Of a stretch of DNA of 64,000 nt, positions 52,323-60,414 are shown in pieces. Made by a program: the position numbers and the translations under genes. Source of the stretch: Halobacteriovorax sp. Its GTDB lineage: Bacteria; Bdellovibrionota; Bacteriovoracia; Bacteriovoracales; Bacteriovoracaceae. The stretch's first letter is position 1. Each line of letters starts with the position of its first letter. Location: assembly GCA_002720865.1 (NCBI GenBank), contig PBIO01000003.1:1-64000 (forward strand). The letters are read 5' to 3'. The notes beneath the pieces were generated by a model. That model did no database searches and had not been told where the DNA came from. It saw only the letters and a list, made by a program, of their open reading frames with translations.

Positions 52323-53164
52323 TGTTTGCGGATATCGATTTAACATTACTGAATAATAATTTTGATAATCTTCTTATTAAAATGGGAGTATCCCGAAAAG
52401 ATATTTATGAGCTTTGCCGGGTCAAAGGTGATTCTAAAATCACATCCTTATCAGTCCTGGATATACAAAAAATTGTTGAAACTTTGAATATCGACCTTAG
52501 AGAACTTGGTAAGAATAATGTCTGCTCTAAAATTGTGAGAAAGCAATTGCTTGGGGAAAGAGAAGAAATTAGGGAAAATCTAATTGGCAATCAAGGAACT
52601 CGGATTAAGACTATCGAGTCGGCCTTAAGTTTACTTGATCAGCAAAGCCGTAAAGAAATTCTAAGAAAGTATCAGTTAAATGAAGATGTTTTTAAAGATG
52701 GGGCAAAACTTGTTTCAGCAGAGTTTATTAAATCGGTCTTTAAAGACTTAACGAAGTTTAGTTTTGCAAAAAGCTCTGAAATTGTGGGACATGTTAATTG
52801 TAAAAACTTTTTAGGTTCAAAATTTGATAAAGAGTTAAAGCAATTCAAATCTCCCGCTGAAGCTTATTCCTATTTTATTGAATATTGCACAACCGTTGTT
52901 GAAAAAAATATGGATTATAAAATACTTTCAGCAACTCCGAATAAAATCATTTTTAAGTATGAAACTAAAGAAGAAGTTAAAGATTTCTTTAAAGTTAAAC
53001 ATTTTGGCAATATTAACTTTTGTCAAAATATTCAAGGCTTCTTTGAGGAGCTTGTTAAGTATCGATACACTTATCCGGCCACAGTAAGAAAACTTTCATG
53101 CGCTCATCTTGGAAGTAGCTCCTGCACTTATGAGATAATTTTCGACGGTATCGTGACCCACTGA
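52322..53164 (+). CDS. XRE-like protein with C-terminal V4R-like domain, 280 aa
   Basis: Residues ~10-60 (LLIKMGVSRKDIYELCRVKG and DIQKIVETLNIDLREL) read like a degenerate XRE HTH. The C-terminal ~150 residues end with KLSCAHLGSSSCTYEIIFDG; the paired Cys near the end recall V4R (4-vinyl reductase-type) sensor domains that bind small molecules or metals. That match is weak. It is coupled to the previous regulator and overlaps the GNAT-like gene by 69 bp at the 3' end. Confidence 0.65.
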   Translation: MFADIDLTLLNNNFDNLLIKMGVSRKDIYELCRVKGDSKITSLSVLDIQKIVETLNIDLRELGKNNVCSKIVRKQLLGEREEIRENLIGNQGTRIKTIESALSLLDQQSRKEILRKYQLNEDVFKDGAKLVSAEFIKSVFKDLTKFSFAKSSEIVGHVNCKNFLGSKFDKELKQFKSPAEAYSYFIEYCTTVVEKNMDYKILSATPNKIIFKYETKEEVKDFFKVKHFGNINFCQNIQGFFEELVKYRYTYPATVRKLSCAHLGSSSCTYEIIFDGIVTH

Positions 53165-53863
53165 GGCGTCACTAATTTGAATTCGTCCCTTCCAAAGAAA
53201 AAGATATTTTTTGGCCAGTTCTAGACAATAGGGAGTTAGCTCTTCACAGGCCTGAACCTCAAATCTCTCGTTAGCGTAACAAGGAAAATTAATAGGCTCA
53301 AGGGGACGCCCTTCGTGCTTTATGGGTAAAAGACCCATTTGGTGATACATGGTATCCGTATGAGTTCGGCAAGACCCAAGAGCAAGTGATTTATCAATTT
53401 TCCAATGAATATGAGAGTAGGCAAATAAAGGTATGAGAAAGTCGATGGCCTCCTTCCTCTCTTCTCTAGGAATATTTGGATCTATTGTAAATGAGCTTGA
53501 ATAAGCAATATTAAGATCACTATATTTAGAAACAAAATTTTTTAAGGCCTGAATATGATTTTGGCTTCCCGTGGAGTCACATAAAACTTCACCACTAAAG
53601 GGCATCCCATACTTCTCGCATCTGCTTCTTTCGATTACTCTATAAGCGGTAATTGGAAAAAGCTCTCCATTTCTTTCCTGACAAAAGGCTAAATGGGTTC
53701 CATGAAAGTCACTTTTATCTACAGGGGCATAATTAAGTGGAAATCTAGATTGATAACCTAACTTCTTTAATAAAATTATTTTATTAAACATCTCTCTTAC
53801 AAAAGGAGAGTCCCAGCTGGCAAAAGGATTATCTAAAACAAGGATTCTTAAGTTTTTTATCAT
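53096..53863 (-). CDS. GNAT-like N-acyltransferase, resembling acyl-homoserine-lactone-synthase-type enzymes, 255 aa
   Basis: The pattern THLAFCQERNGELFPITAYRVIE (residues ~55-77) followed by SSSFTIDPNIPREERKEAI and MYHQMGLLPI fits the GNAT fold as used by autoinducer synthases and related N-acyltransferases; this is shape recognition, not a firm match. AGAGG lies before the ATG. It overlaps the methyltransferase gene as ATGA. The last ~23 codons lie opposite the end of the V4R-like gene. Product unknown; an acylated signal or lipid is the leading guess. Confidence 0.5.
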   Translation of the reverse strand: MIKNLRILVLDNPFASWDSPFVREMFNKIILLKKLGYQSRFPLNYAPVDKSDFHGTHLAFCQERNGELFPITAYRVIERSRCEKYGMPFSGEVLCDSTGSQNHIQALKNFVSKYSDLNIAYSSSFTIDPNIPREERKEAIDFLIPLFAYSHIHWKIDKSLALGSCRTHTDTMYHQMGLLPIKHEGRPLEPINFPCYANERFEVQACEELTPYCLELAKKYLFLWKGRIQISDASVGHDTVENYLISAGATSKMSA

Positions 53864-54621
53864 ACTCTACCTCTTACAATGAATTTGTTAAAAAACATGA
53901 CGGATGCTTTATGTTCTAATAAGAGCAGGTAATTCCTGCTAAATTCTTTAGATTTCTTTTCACCAAAAGCTTTTAAAAGCTCTGGCTCAATTGCGTTAAG
54001 TCTCATCTCACTATTTTCTTTTTCTAGTTCGAGCTCTTCCCCTTTAAAGTGAAAGGAGCTCATAGAGCAGTCAAACTGTGAGATACCGGCAAGATGAAAA
54101 AATGAAGAGATCTTTCTTCCGGCCTCTAGGTCAACTTTTAGTTGGGTGACAAGATAGCTTAAATCTTTATTAAACTCTAAGTTAGAGGTGTGAAAGTTTT
54201 TAAAAACGCCATCTATATCTATTACGATAATCTCCCCCCCAGGCTTACAAACTCTTTTAAATTCTTTTAAAACTTTTGTCGGATCTGGAAGATATTCAAA
54301 AACATAACGACAGACGATAAGATCAAAACTATTATCTTTGGCTTCAATTTTTTCTAGTGATGACTTGAAGAAATTTCCGCTAGGGTTTTTCTTTTTAGCG
54401 TGGGCAACCCTAATATCAGAAAAGTCACATCCTGATATTTTTGAGTTAATGGAGTTTGCTATTAAGTAATGACTGACATCTCCGCCCCCACAACCAGCAT
54501 CGAGAATATTTTTATTATTTAGATCAACCTCTTTAAGCTCTTCCTCAATTGAATAGGCTTGAATCTTCTTTTGAAGCTCTAAGCGTTCAGCCTCCTTTGC
54601 GTTCTCTAAAATATAGGCCAT
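53860..54621 (-). CDS. Class I SAM-dependent methyltransferase, 253 aa
   Basis: ILDAGCGGGDVSHYLI (SAM loop), GCDFSDIRVAHA (acidic end of strand 2), SFDLIVCRYVFEYLPDPTKVL and KPGGEIIVIDIDG are the standard motifs of the ubiE-like group. Substrate unknown. AGGAGAGC precedes the ATG. It is the first gene of a minus-strand pair with the GNAT-like enzyme, so the pair may make and methylate a small molecule. Confidence 0.88.
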   Translation of the reverse strand: MAYILENAKEAERLELQKKIQAYSIEEELKEVDLNNKNILDAGCGGGDVSHYLIANSINSKISGCDFSDIRVAHAKKKNPSGNFFKSSLEKIEAKDNSFDLIVCRYVFEYLPDPTKVLKEFKRVCKPGGEIIVIDIDGVFKNFHTSNLEFNKDLSYLVTQLKVDLEAGRKISSFFHLAGISQFDCSMSSFHFKGEELELEKENSEMRLNAIEPELLKAFGEKKSKEFSRNYLLLLEHKASVMFFNKFIVRGRV

Positions 54622-54750
54622 GGAAGCTCTCCTTGATTATTTATAAACCTCATTGTGAGCTACTCCTTTCGGAGCTAGGGGATAGAACTTGAGATTAAAT
54701 TTAACGTGATTTTAGGTGCTTATGATTGCGATGGACGGAAAAATCTTAAC

Positions 54751-54770
54751 TATATGTAATTTTACATATA
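54751..54770. promoter_or_regulatory. Perfect 20-bp palindrome, candidate operator
   Basis: tatatgtaa-tt-ttacatata: two 9-bp perfect arms (54751-54759 and 54762-54770). It lies between the divergent methyltransferase and kinase genes, 38 bases before the kinase start and 130 before the other. Confidence 0.6.
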
Positions 54771-54807
54771 TGCTTTACCATGTTTTTAGAGAGAAAAAGG
54801 GATGTTT

Positions 54808-55425
54808 ATGGAAACAGATATTAAGATACTGGCTCACGATATTAATAACCAAATGATGGTGATTAAAATGGTTGTGAATGAGCTTATCAAGGAACTCTTT
54901 AGCCCGAACGCTAGTAAGAAGTCAGCAGTTCAATTAAGCCGTAAACTTGAAGCAAGTATCTCTAAGGTGACAACAATTTGTAAGGAGGCCATGGAAGGGG
55001 AAGAGGTCTCTGAAGTTCATTTAGGAGAGTGCATTCAAAAGGCACTTACCTATTGTGAGAATTACCCAGTAGAAACGGAGTTTATTAAGCAAAGGGACCC
55101 AGTAAAAGAGATCTCAGCTAGCTCCTTTGAGAGATTACTTATAAACCTCTTTAAAAATTCTATTGAGGCCTCTGCAGATAAAATTATGGTGGAGCTTCGA
55201 GAAAATTTTCTTCTGGTTAAAGATAATGGCGGCGGTTTATCCCCTGAGCAATTATTGGCCTTTAAGGGGGGAGACTTCTCTAGCACAAAAGACTTAGGGC
55301 ATGGTCTTGGCCTTAAGTCTCTCTATGATTTTTGCCAAAGAGTAAATTGGACCGCTGAAATTTCAAACTTTGACTATCTCCATGAGAGAAAGAAAAAGGG
55401 TCTAAAGATTCAGATTTCCTTCTAA
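54808..55425 (+). CDS. Short histidine kinase without sensor domain, 205 aa
   Basis: ILAHDINNQMMVIKM contains the phosphorylatable His10 of an H-box; the catalytic part has N-box LLINLFKNSIEA, G1 VKDNGGGLS and G2 GHGLGLKSL. It has no transmembrane or sensor region and no response regulator nearby. I chose ATG 54808 because AAGG sits seven bases upstream; ATG 54802 leaves no room. A perfect palindrome lies upstream. It could receive its signal from a partner protein or act as an anti-sigma-like regulator. Confidence 0.82.
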   Translation: METDIKILAHDINNQMMVIKMVVNELIKELFSPNASKKSAVQLSRKLEASISKVTTICKEAMEGEEVSEVHLGECIQKALTYCENYPVETEFIKQRDPVKEISASSFERLLINLFKNSIEASADKIMVELRENFLLVKDNGGGLSPEQLLAFKGGDFSSTKDLGHGLGLKSLYDFCQRVNWTAEISNFDYLHERKKKGLKIQISF

Positions 55426-55443
55426 AGTCGCCGATAAGACTAT

Positions 55444-55791
55444 GTGAAGATACTGTTTTTACTACTATTTTCCTTTAATGCTGAGTCTTTTGATCCTGAT
55501 CAAAAGCTAAGTAAATGCGGGGAATATCAGGCCTTTGGGTCGATTTCTTGCCAGGGGGCAGGTCCTTGTGAGCTGGTTATCGCTAGCTCTAAACAGTCGA
55601 AATTATTAGTATCTTTGATTCCTCCTTTAAAGAATATCTCTTACTTTAGTGGTCAGGATATAATGGTAAATATCGGGATTCATAGTCTCGAAAAACCCTT
55701 AAAAGCTTCTGTTCTCTCTGCCCCGATTCAGCAGCTAAGGGCCATTAAAAAGGCGGGGCTAAGTCTTAAGAAGGAGAAAATTTGCAAATAG
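55444..55791 (+). CDS. Small exported protein, 115 aa
   Basis: Family not recognised. A short signal peptide (MKILFLLLFSFNAES) precedes a beta-rich mature part with four Cys clustered as KCGEY, SCQGAGPC and a final Cys near the end. GTG start; no clear Shine-Dalgarno. It overlaps the caspase-like gene by 10 bp, so both are probably made together and both exported; an inhibitor or partner of the peptidase is possible. Confidence 0.62.
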   Translation: MKILFLLLFSFNAESFDPDQKLSKCGEYQAFGSISCQGAGPCELVIASSKQSKLLVSLIPPLKNISYFSGQDIMVNIGIHSLEKPLKASVLSAPIQQLRAIKKAGLSLKKEKICK

Positions 55792-57476
55792 TTCTAGTCT
55801 CCTTATTTTTTCTTTTAGCTAGCACGAGCTTTGCTCAAGATAAGTGGGCCATAACCGTTGGCGCCGATCATGAGGGCGGAAAAGAATTTGTTAAAGCACA
55901 AAATATTCGCGCTCATAATTCTTTGAAGGAAGCAGGCTATAAAGTAAGAAGCCTTTTTGGAAATGAAGCAAAGGCAAAAGAATTTTCCAAGTCTACAAAA
56001 AGTTATACGAGACCTTTTACTGAAGAGAACTTAAAAAAGTCTATTGCTGCGGTTTATGAAAAACCCTGCCATGATAGACCCTCACAATTGATGATAAATT
56101 TTGTGGCCCATGGCTCCCGAAATGGAACTGATCCTAAAACAAAAAAATCTATTCCAAGGCACTCAATCAATGGAGTTGAGAAAACTGGAGAAGGAAGTTA
56201 TGGTGGAAAAAGAATCTATGTTGATAACCTTGCCAGCTTTTTAAAAAAGCAGCGGGCCAAAGATTCAAGTTGTGATAAACCAAAACTTGCAATTATTGAT
56301 CACTCTTGTAAAAGTGGAGCGTCGACCAATGTGTTTAAAGGTCTAGGTTGTGTTCTAACTTCGACAAGCAGTCATAACTCCGCTAGTACTGAATATATTC
56401 ATGAGACCTTTGAGAAGATGAAGCAATCTAAGGGGCAAAGCTTAGCTGACCTACATTTAGATATGCTAGTCAATCAAGAGGTAAGCCTCGTCAATATTGA
56501 TTACAAAGACGGTAAAACTCTTCTTCAGAAAATTTATAATGATACCAATCAGATCTCTGGTTGCGGCGATGAAGAGCAGGTTAACTATTCAGGCTATAGT
56601 AAACATACTAGCAAAAAGTATGCTCCCCTTTGCCAGGAGTATGTGGCCGTCCTGGCCGAGCTTAGAGGAGCCGAAATCGGTGTTCTTAATAAAATTGTTT
56701 CAAAACTTAGAATTGATGCTGGTGTAGATAAGTCAGAGCTTGCCAAGGCCGCTGGTGTTGAAGCCGCAAGTCTACCGGACTCTGAAGCCCTAAAGCAAAA
56801 CTTAGAAGAGCTTATTGAAGAAGATGCGGCAGAGTTTGATAAAATCACACCTCTTGCTATGGAAGAATCCAAATTAATGAATCATGAAGACTTAAGAAAA
56901 GGACTTCGCTGTGGTCTAAAGACTGGTCCTCGCACAAGAAGCTCAATTAGTAATTCTGATTTAGCGGAGAAAATGGGGAAAACCTTATGTCATTCTCTCT
57001 ATTCCGACGAACGAAAAATAAGAAACTGCTCAGCCAGCTCTAGAAATAAAGTTGTAGGTATTGATTTAAAAGATCTATTACAAATTAAAAGAGATCATAA
57101 AGTTTACCCAAGTAAAAGAGCAAAGGGCTATTTACAAAAAAGGCTTTCAGACTCAGGTAAACCTAGAGGCCTGGGGGCGAGGTCTAACTCAAGCTATGAA
57201 ATTCTTAATGAAACAGTCTCCAGCTGTCTTAAAAAGTATGGGGAAAGTGGAACTGACGCTCAAAAGGCGGCCATAGCTTTTTTTAATAAGAACTATAAGA
57301 AAACCGATGCCTCTTGTAGTGAAAACACCATCGCTTGCCATAAAGCCAAGGCCGATGAACGGGCCAAAAAAATAAAGAAACAACTCTCTTATGCCAGGGG
57401 CTATGCTTTCTTAAGCTGTAAGGCAAAACTTAAAAACTCCGAAGATCTAAAAGCCTGTGAAGATTTTAAAATTTAA
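55782..57476 (+). CDS. Exported clan-CD cysteine peptidase (caspase/legumain-like), 564 aa
   Basis: TTG start with AGGAGAAAAT upstream; signal peptide ends LASTSFAQ. LMINFVAHGSRNG carries His110 and LAIIDHSCKSGAS carries Cys176, the HG...DxCxSG dyad of clan CD (caspase, legumain, gingipain types). The N-terminal strand KWAITVGADHEGGKE also fits. The C-terminal ~300 residues are Lys-rich with many Cys and are unrecognised. Substrate unknown; likely exported. Its stop abuts the convergent transglutaminase-like gene with no gap. Confidence 0.78.
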   Translation: MQIVLVSLFFLLASTSFAQDKWAITVGADHEGGKEFVKAQNIRAHNSLKEAGYKVRSLFGNEAKAKEFSKSTKSYTRPFTEENLKKSIAAVYEKPCHDRPSQLMINFVAHGSRNGTDPKTKKSIPRHSINGVEKTGEGSYGGKRIYVDNLASFLKKQRAKDSSCDKPKLAIIDHSCKSGASTNVFKGLGCVLTSTSSHNSASTEYIHETFEKMKQSKGQSLADLHLDMLVNQEVSLVNIDYKDGKTLLQKIYNDTNQISGCGDEEQVNYSGYSKHTSKKYAPLCQEYVAVLAELRGAEIGVLNKIVSKLRIDAGVDKSELAKAAGVEAASLPDSEALKQNLEELIEEDAAEFDKITPLAMEESKLMNHEDLRKGLRCGLKTGPRTRSSISNSDLAEKMGKTLCHSLYSDERKIRNCSASSRNKVVGIDLKDLLQIKRDHKVYPSKRAKGYLQKRLSDSGKPRGLGARSNSSYEILNETVSSCLKKYGESGTDAQKAAIAFFNKNYKKTDASCSENTIACHKAKADERAKKIKKQLSYARGYAFLSCKAKLKNSEDLKACEDFKI

Positions 57477-58532
57477 TTATTGAACAAAGCGGCCTTTGTC
57501 GTAAATAGCTTTGTTTTGGGGAAGTCCACTCTCGTTAAAGATGATTTCAGGACCATGTTTGACGTACTCACCATTTTCTTTAACCTGGCACATCTGAACT
57601 CGTACACCCTTTGTTACCGACTTATAATCCACGAGAATCGCCCCATCAGTACAATCTGATTGGGTGAGGGCCTGAAGTGCGGTTTTAGCAGTAGGGGCAT
57701 TATTAGAACTGTCTGAACTTTCATCTAAAGAAATACTTGGGATGCCTGTAGCTACGATAGGCTCAATACTTAAAACTTTTTTATAGGGTGAGTTCTTCCT
57801 TCCAAGCGGAGTTCTCGCCAAGCCTGTAGCTTCAGCAACAATATATTTCTTTCCTCTATGGGAATAGGTTTCATCATAAGCCTGAGGCCTTAGGCTAACT
57901 CCAAGTAAGGCATGCCCAGGAACTAAGATCATCGCCAGCTTATCTCTAAAAAACTCATCATGGGCCAAAACCGTGGCCATCATAAGAGACTTTGAATCGC
58001 AATCTGCCCAGCCATTGCTAATAACAAGAGAGGGAACAAAAAGCCCAGAAATCATCCGATTATTGTAGGAGCCCGGGGGAATTCCATAAGGAAAGTCTTG
58101 AAAGAAAAGAAGGAGAACTTCTACTGACTGTCTTACGGATAAGTTCTCTCGAAGTACAAATCTTTTCCAGCTTTTATAAAGCTCCGTCACTGTTGAGTAA
58201 TAGTACGAAACAATGGCGCTGTAATCGGGCATAGCCCCTAAAAGATAATGTTCCTTAAAAAGAGCTGGGGGAAGTTCTTCAGGGAAGTACTGATAATTAT
58301 CTGGATTTTTTCCATAGAGCCCAAAGGCGGTAGATATTGACTCAAGCCTTTCGGTTTTATCGGCCCATCTCCACTCGGCGTAAGCTCCACGGTGATCTCT
58401 AAAGCCAAACTTAAAATAAGTTTTATCTCCCACTTTAGCTATAGAAGTGACCACTTCATCATTTTTTGTGTATTGCAATGGTGTTGCAAATGCAGAAAAA
58501 GAAAATAGAAAAAGAAAAACCTTTAAAATCAT
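57477..58532 (-). CDS. Exported transglutaminase-like cysteine protein, 351 aa
   Basis: Signal peptide (LKVFLFLFSFSAFATP). NGWADCDSKSLMMATVL holds the predicted Cys178, LVPGHALLGV His207, and YIVAEATG an acidic Glu234 in place of the usual Asp: a transglutaminase-type Cys-His-Glu arrangement. Such enzymes often act as proteases or peptide-linking enzymes outside the cytoplasm. ATG overlaps the stop of the membrane protein gene upstream by 4 bp, so the two are coupled. Confidence 0.72.
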   Translation of the reverse strand: MILKVFLFLFSFSAFATPLQYTKNDEVVTSIAKVGDKTYFKFGFRDHRGAYAEWRWADKTERLESISTAFGLYGKNPDNYQYFPEELPPALFKEHYLLGAMPDYSAIVSYYYSTVTELYKSWKRFVLRENLSVRQSVEVLLLFFQDFPYGIPPGSYNNRMISGLFVPSLVISNGWADCDSKSLMMATVLAHDEFFRDKLAMILVPGHALLGVSLRPQAYDETYSHRGKKYIVAEATGLARTPLGRKNSPYKKVLSIEPIVATGIPSISLDESSDSSNNAPTAKTALQALTQSDCTDGAILVDYKSVTKGVRVQMCQVKENGEYVKHGPEIIFNESGLPQNKAIYDKGRFVQ

Positions 58533-59065
58533 AGTTTATAAAGCCACTCGTGAAAGACCATGCTACTAAGCAAATGATTGACTGGTTTCTCTATAAAAAG
58601 AATGATCCCAACAAGGGTCACGGATAAAAAGGCAGATAGACCTAAATTATGATGGTTGTCGACTTCATCATCAAAATCAATTTCTTTCATCATTCGCCGA
58701 TACATAATGGAAATAACAAAGATGACAAAGAAACTTAAAAAGAAAGTGAATAAATAAAATATTAGAAAATATACGAGGGCTATGGCCAAAATCTTTAAAC
58801 TAAAACCATTATGGGCAATAACTAAACTCTGGAGAGCTAATGTCGAATGCTCAATACTTCCTTGAACTAAGTAGAGCACACTTAAAATTAGTGTTGCACT
58901 AATCAGACAACCGGCATGATGTCTTCTTCGTATAAAATCCTCAACAGGTGAAGAGAGGACAAATTTATTTAAAAATTTGATTGATAGATAAATAGTTATG
59001 ATAGAGAAGATAACTGACATCGTGACTTCATAACTCGTTAAAAAAACGACTTTCATTTCTTGCAT
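58529..59065 (-). CDS. Four-helix integral membrane protein, 178 aa
   Basis: Family not recognised. Hydrophobic helices near residues 10-30, 50-70, 85-115 and 140-160, with a basic loop (FIRRRHHAG) after the first and an acidic stretch (DFDDEVDNHHN) before the last. GGAG precedes the ATG. Coupled to the transglutaminase-like gene; it may anchor or export it. Confidence 0.65.
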   Translation of the reverse strand: MQEMKVVFLTSYEVTMSVIFSIITIYLSIKFLNKFVLSSPVEDFIRRRHHAGCLISATLILSVLYLVQGSIEHSTLALQSLVIAHNGFSLKILAIALVYFLIFYLFTFFLSFFVIFVISIMYRRMMKEIDFDDEVDNHHNLGLSAFLSVTLVGIILFIEKPVNHLLSSMVFHEWLYKL

Positions 59066-59319
59066 TTAAGCTCCAAAGCTAACTTTTAAAGATAGCTTCA
59101 TTATACGATAAATTTAATGGAGCTGTTTTAAGCTCTACTAAAGTACTCGGAATTACCTCCATAAAAACAGTAGGTTAGTACTAAATAGCATTTTTACTCC
59201 CTTCGTCACCAAGAGAGAAAATTTCCTGGTAACGAACTGGGATTTCAGTTTTTTACACGGTTTAACTAATTTTTTCACCACATGTTAATAAGTCCTAAGA
59301 CTTAACTTTGGGGTAGAAA

Positions 59320-60414
59320 GTGAAAGCTTTCATTATTTTAGGACTTATTTTTTCATCCATTCAAGTTAGCTTTGCTGAAAGACCGCAAAGTCTAATTGGC
59401 CTTTTTAAAATCGATAGCTCAAAAGTTTCAGGAGAGCTAAATAAGGCCAATATCTTTGGGTTATCTTTAAATCTCGATTTTAAACATAAGCTTAATCAAT
59501 ACATCGGAATTAATGCTCATGGAGGGATCTCTTTAGAAACAGGTCAAAGTAGCGAGTATGTTTCTGGAAGATCTTTTAGGCCTAAAAACTCTTTAAATCT
59601 AAAGCATGGGGCTATTGAATTGATTCCATTTCAATTTTTGAAGCTAGAGCTTGGCGCTTTAAATCAGGGTTATCATAATAATCCACTTTTCTTAACTAGC
59701 ACCCCCTTTTTAGGAGCAAGAGAAGTTCTCTCTTTTAGCTACAAGCAGTGGATGTTTGAGCTTGATATGATTCAAGCAATTCCCTCAAATCATTCTCTTT
59801 CTCAAAGGCTTGGGAGTATAGATGAAGGCTCAAGCAGGTTCTTTAATGAGAAGTTAAGGGCCATTGGAAATGGTGATGCTCTTTCTTTAGAGTTTAGCCT
59901 GGGGCTATTCGCTTTTGATCAGCTCAATTCCACAATTGCCTATAATAGCCGTCTTCTTGGAAACTCTGTAAGTGGAGTTGGCCCTATAAATAATAAATTT
60001 ACGCAATCTTATAAAGGCCAAAATACTGACCTGGTTTTAACTTATAAAAACTTTAAGTATCTAAATCTATCAGCTGAAGCGGCAGCTCATATAAATCAAA
60101 ACGCCTCGAAGGGAAAATCTACGGGTTATATTGTTGGACCGGTTCTTACTAGTAAGACCTTTGAAAATCAGTTTAAGTTAAAGTTAAAAACTTTTAAAAA
60201 TGAAGCGGATGCCACCGTTGCATATTATTCATCAAAATTTACCGGACAAACTAACCGTAAGGGAGTATCTGCTGGATTAAGGGTCGAGAATAAGAAACTT
60301 GAACTTGAATACGGTCTTGATACCTATTTTACAAAACCCATTATTTCAAATTCATTTCAAGAGAGTGAGACAATTTTGAACCTCTCTTTAAGGAAGAGCT
60401 ATGACTTCTTATAA
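59320..60414 (+). CDS. Predicted outer-membrane beta-barrel protein, 364 aa
   Basis: Signal peptide (ending VSFAE) followed by alternating hydrophobic/polar strands rich in Gly, Ser and aromatic residues (for example GINAHGGISLETG, LSLEFSLGLFAF, LELEYGLDTYF). A C-terminal residue Leu after KSYDF is close to the aromatic ending of barrel proteins. No specific family recognised. GTG start after a GGGG. It overlaps the lipoprotein gene by 14 bp, so the pair probably forms one envelope complex. Confidence 0.62.
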   Translation: MKAFIILGLIFSSIQVSFAERPQSLIGLFKIDSSKVSGELNKANIFGLSLNLDFKHKLNQYIGINAHGGISLETGQSSEYVSGRSFRPKNSLNLKHGAIELIPFQFLKLELGALNQGYHNNPLFLTSTPFLGAREVLSFSYKQWMFELDMIQAIPSNHSLSQRLGSIDEGSSRFFNEKLRAIGNGDALSLEFSLGLFAFDQLNSTIAYNSRLLGNSVSGVGPINNKFTQSYKGQNTDLVLTYKNFKYLNLSAEAAAHINQNASKGKSTGYIVGPVLTSKTFENQFKLKLKTFKNEADATVAYYSSKFTGQTNRKGVSAGLRVENKKLELEYGLDTYFTKPIISNSFQESETILNLSLRKSYDFL

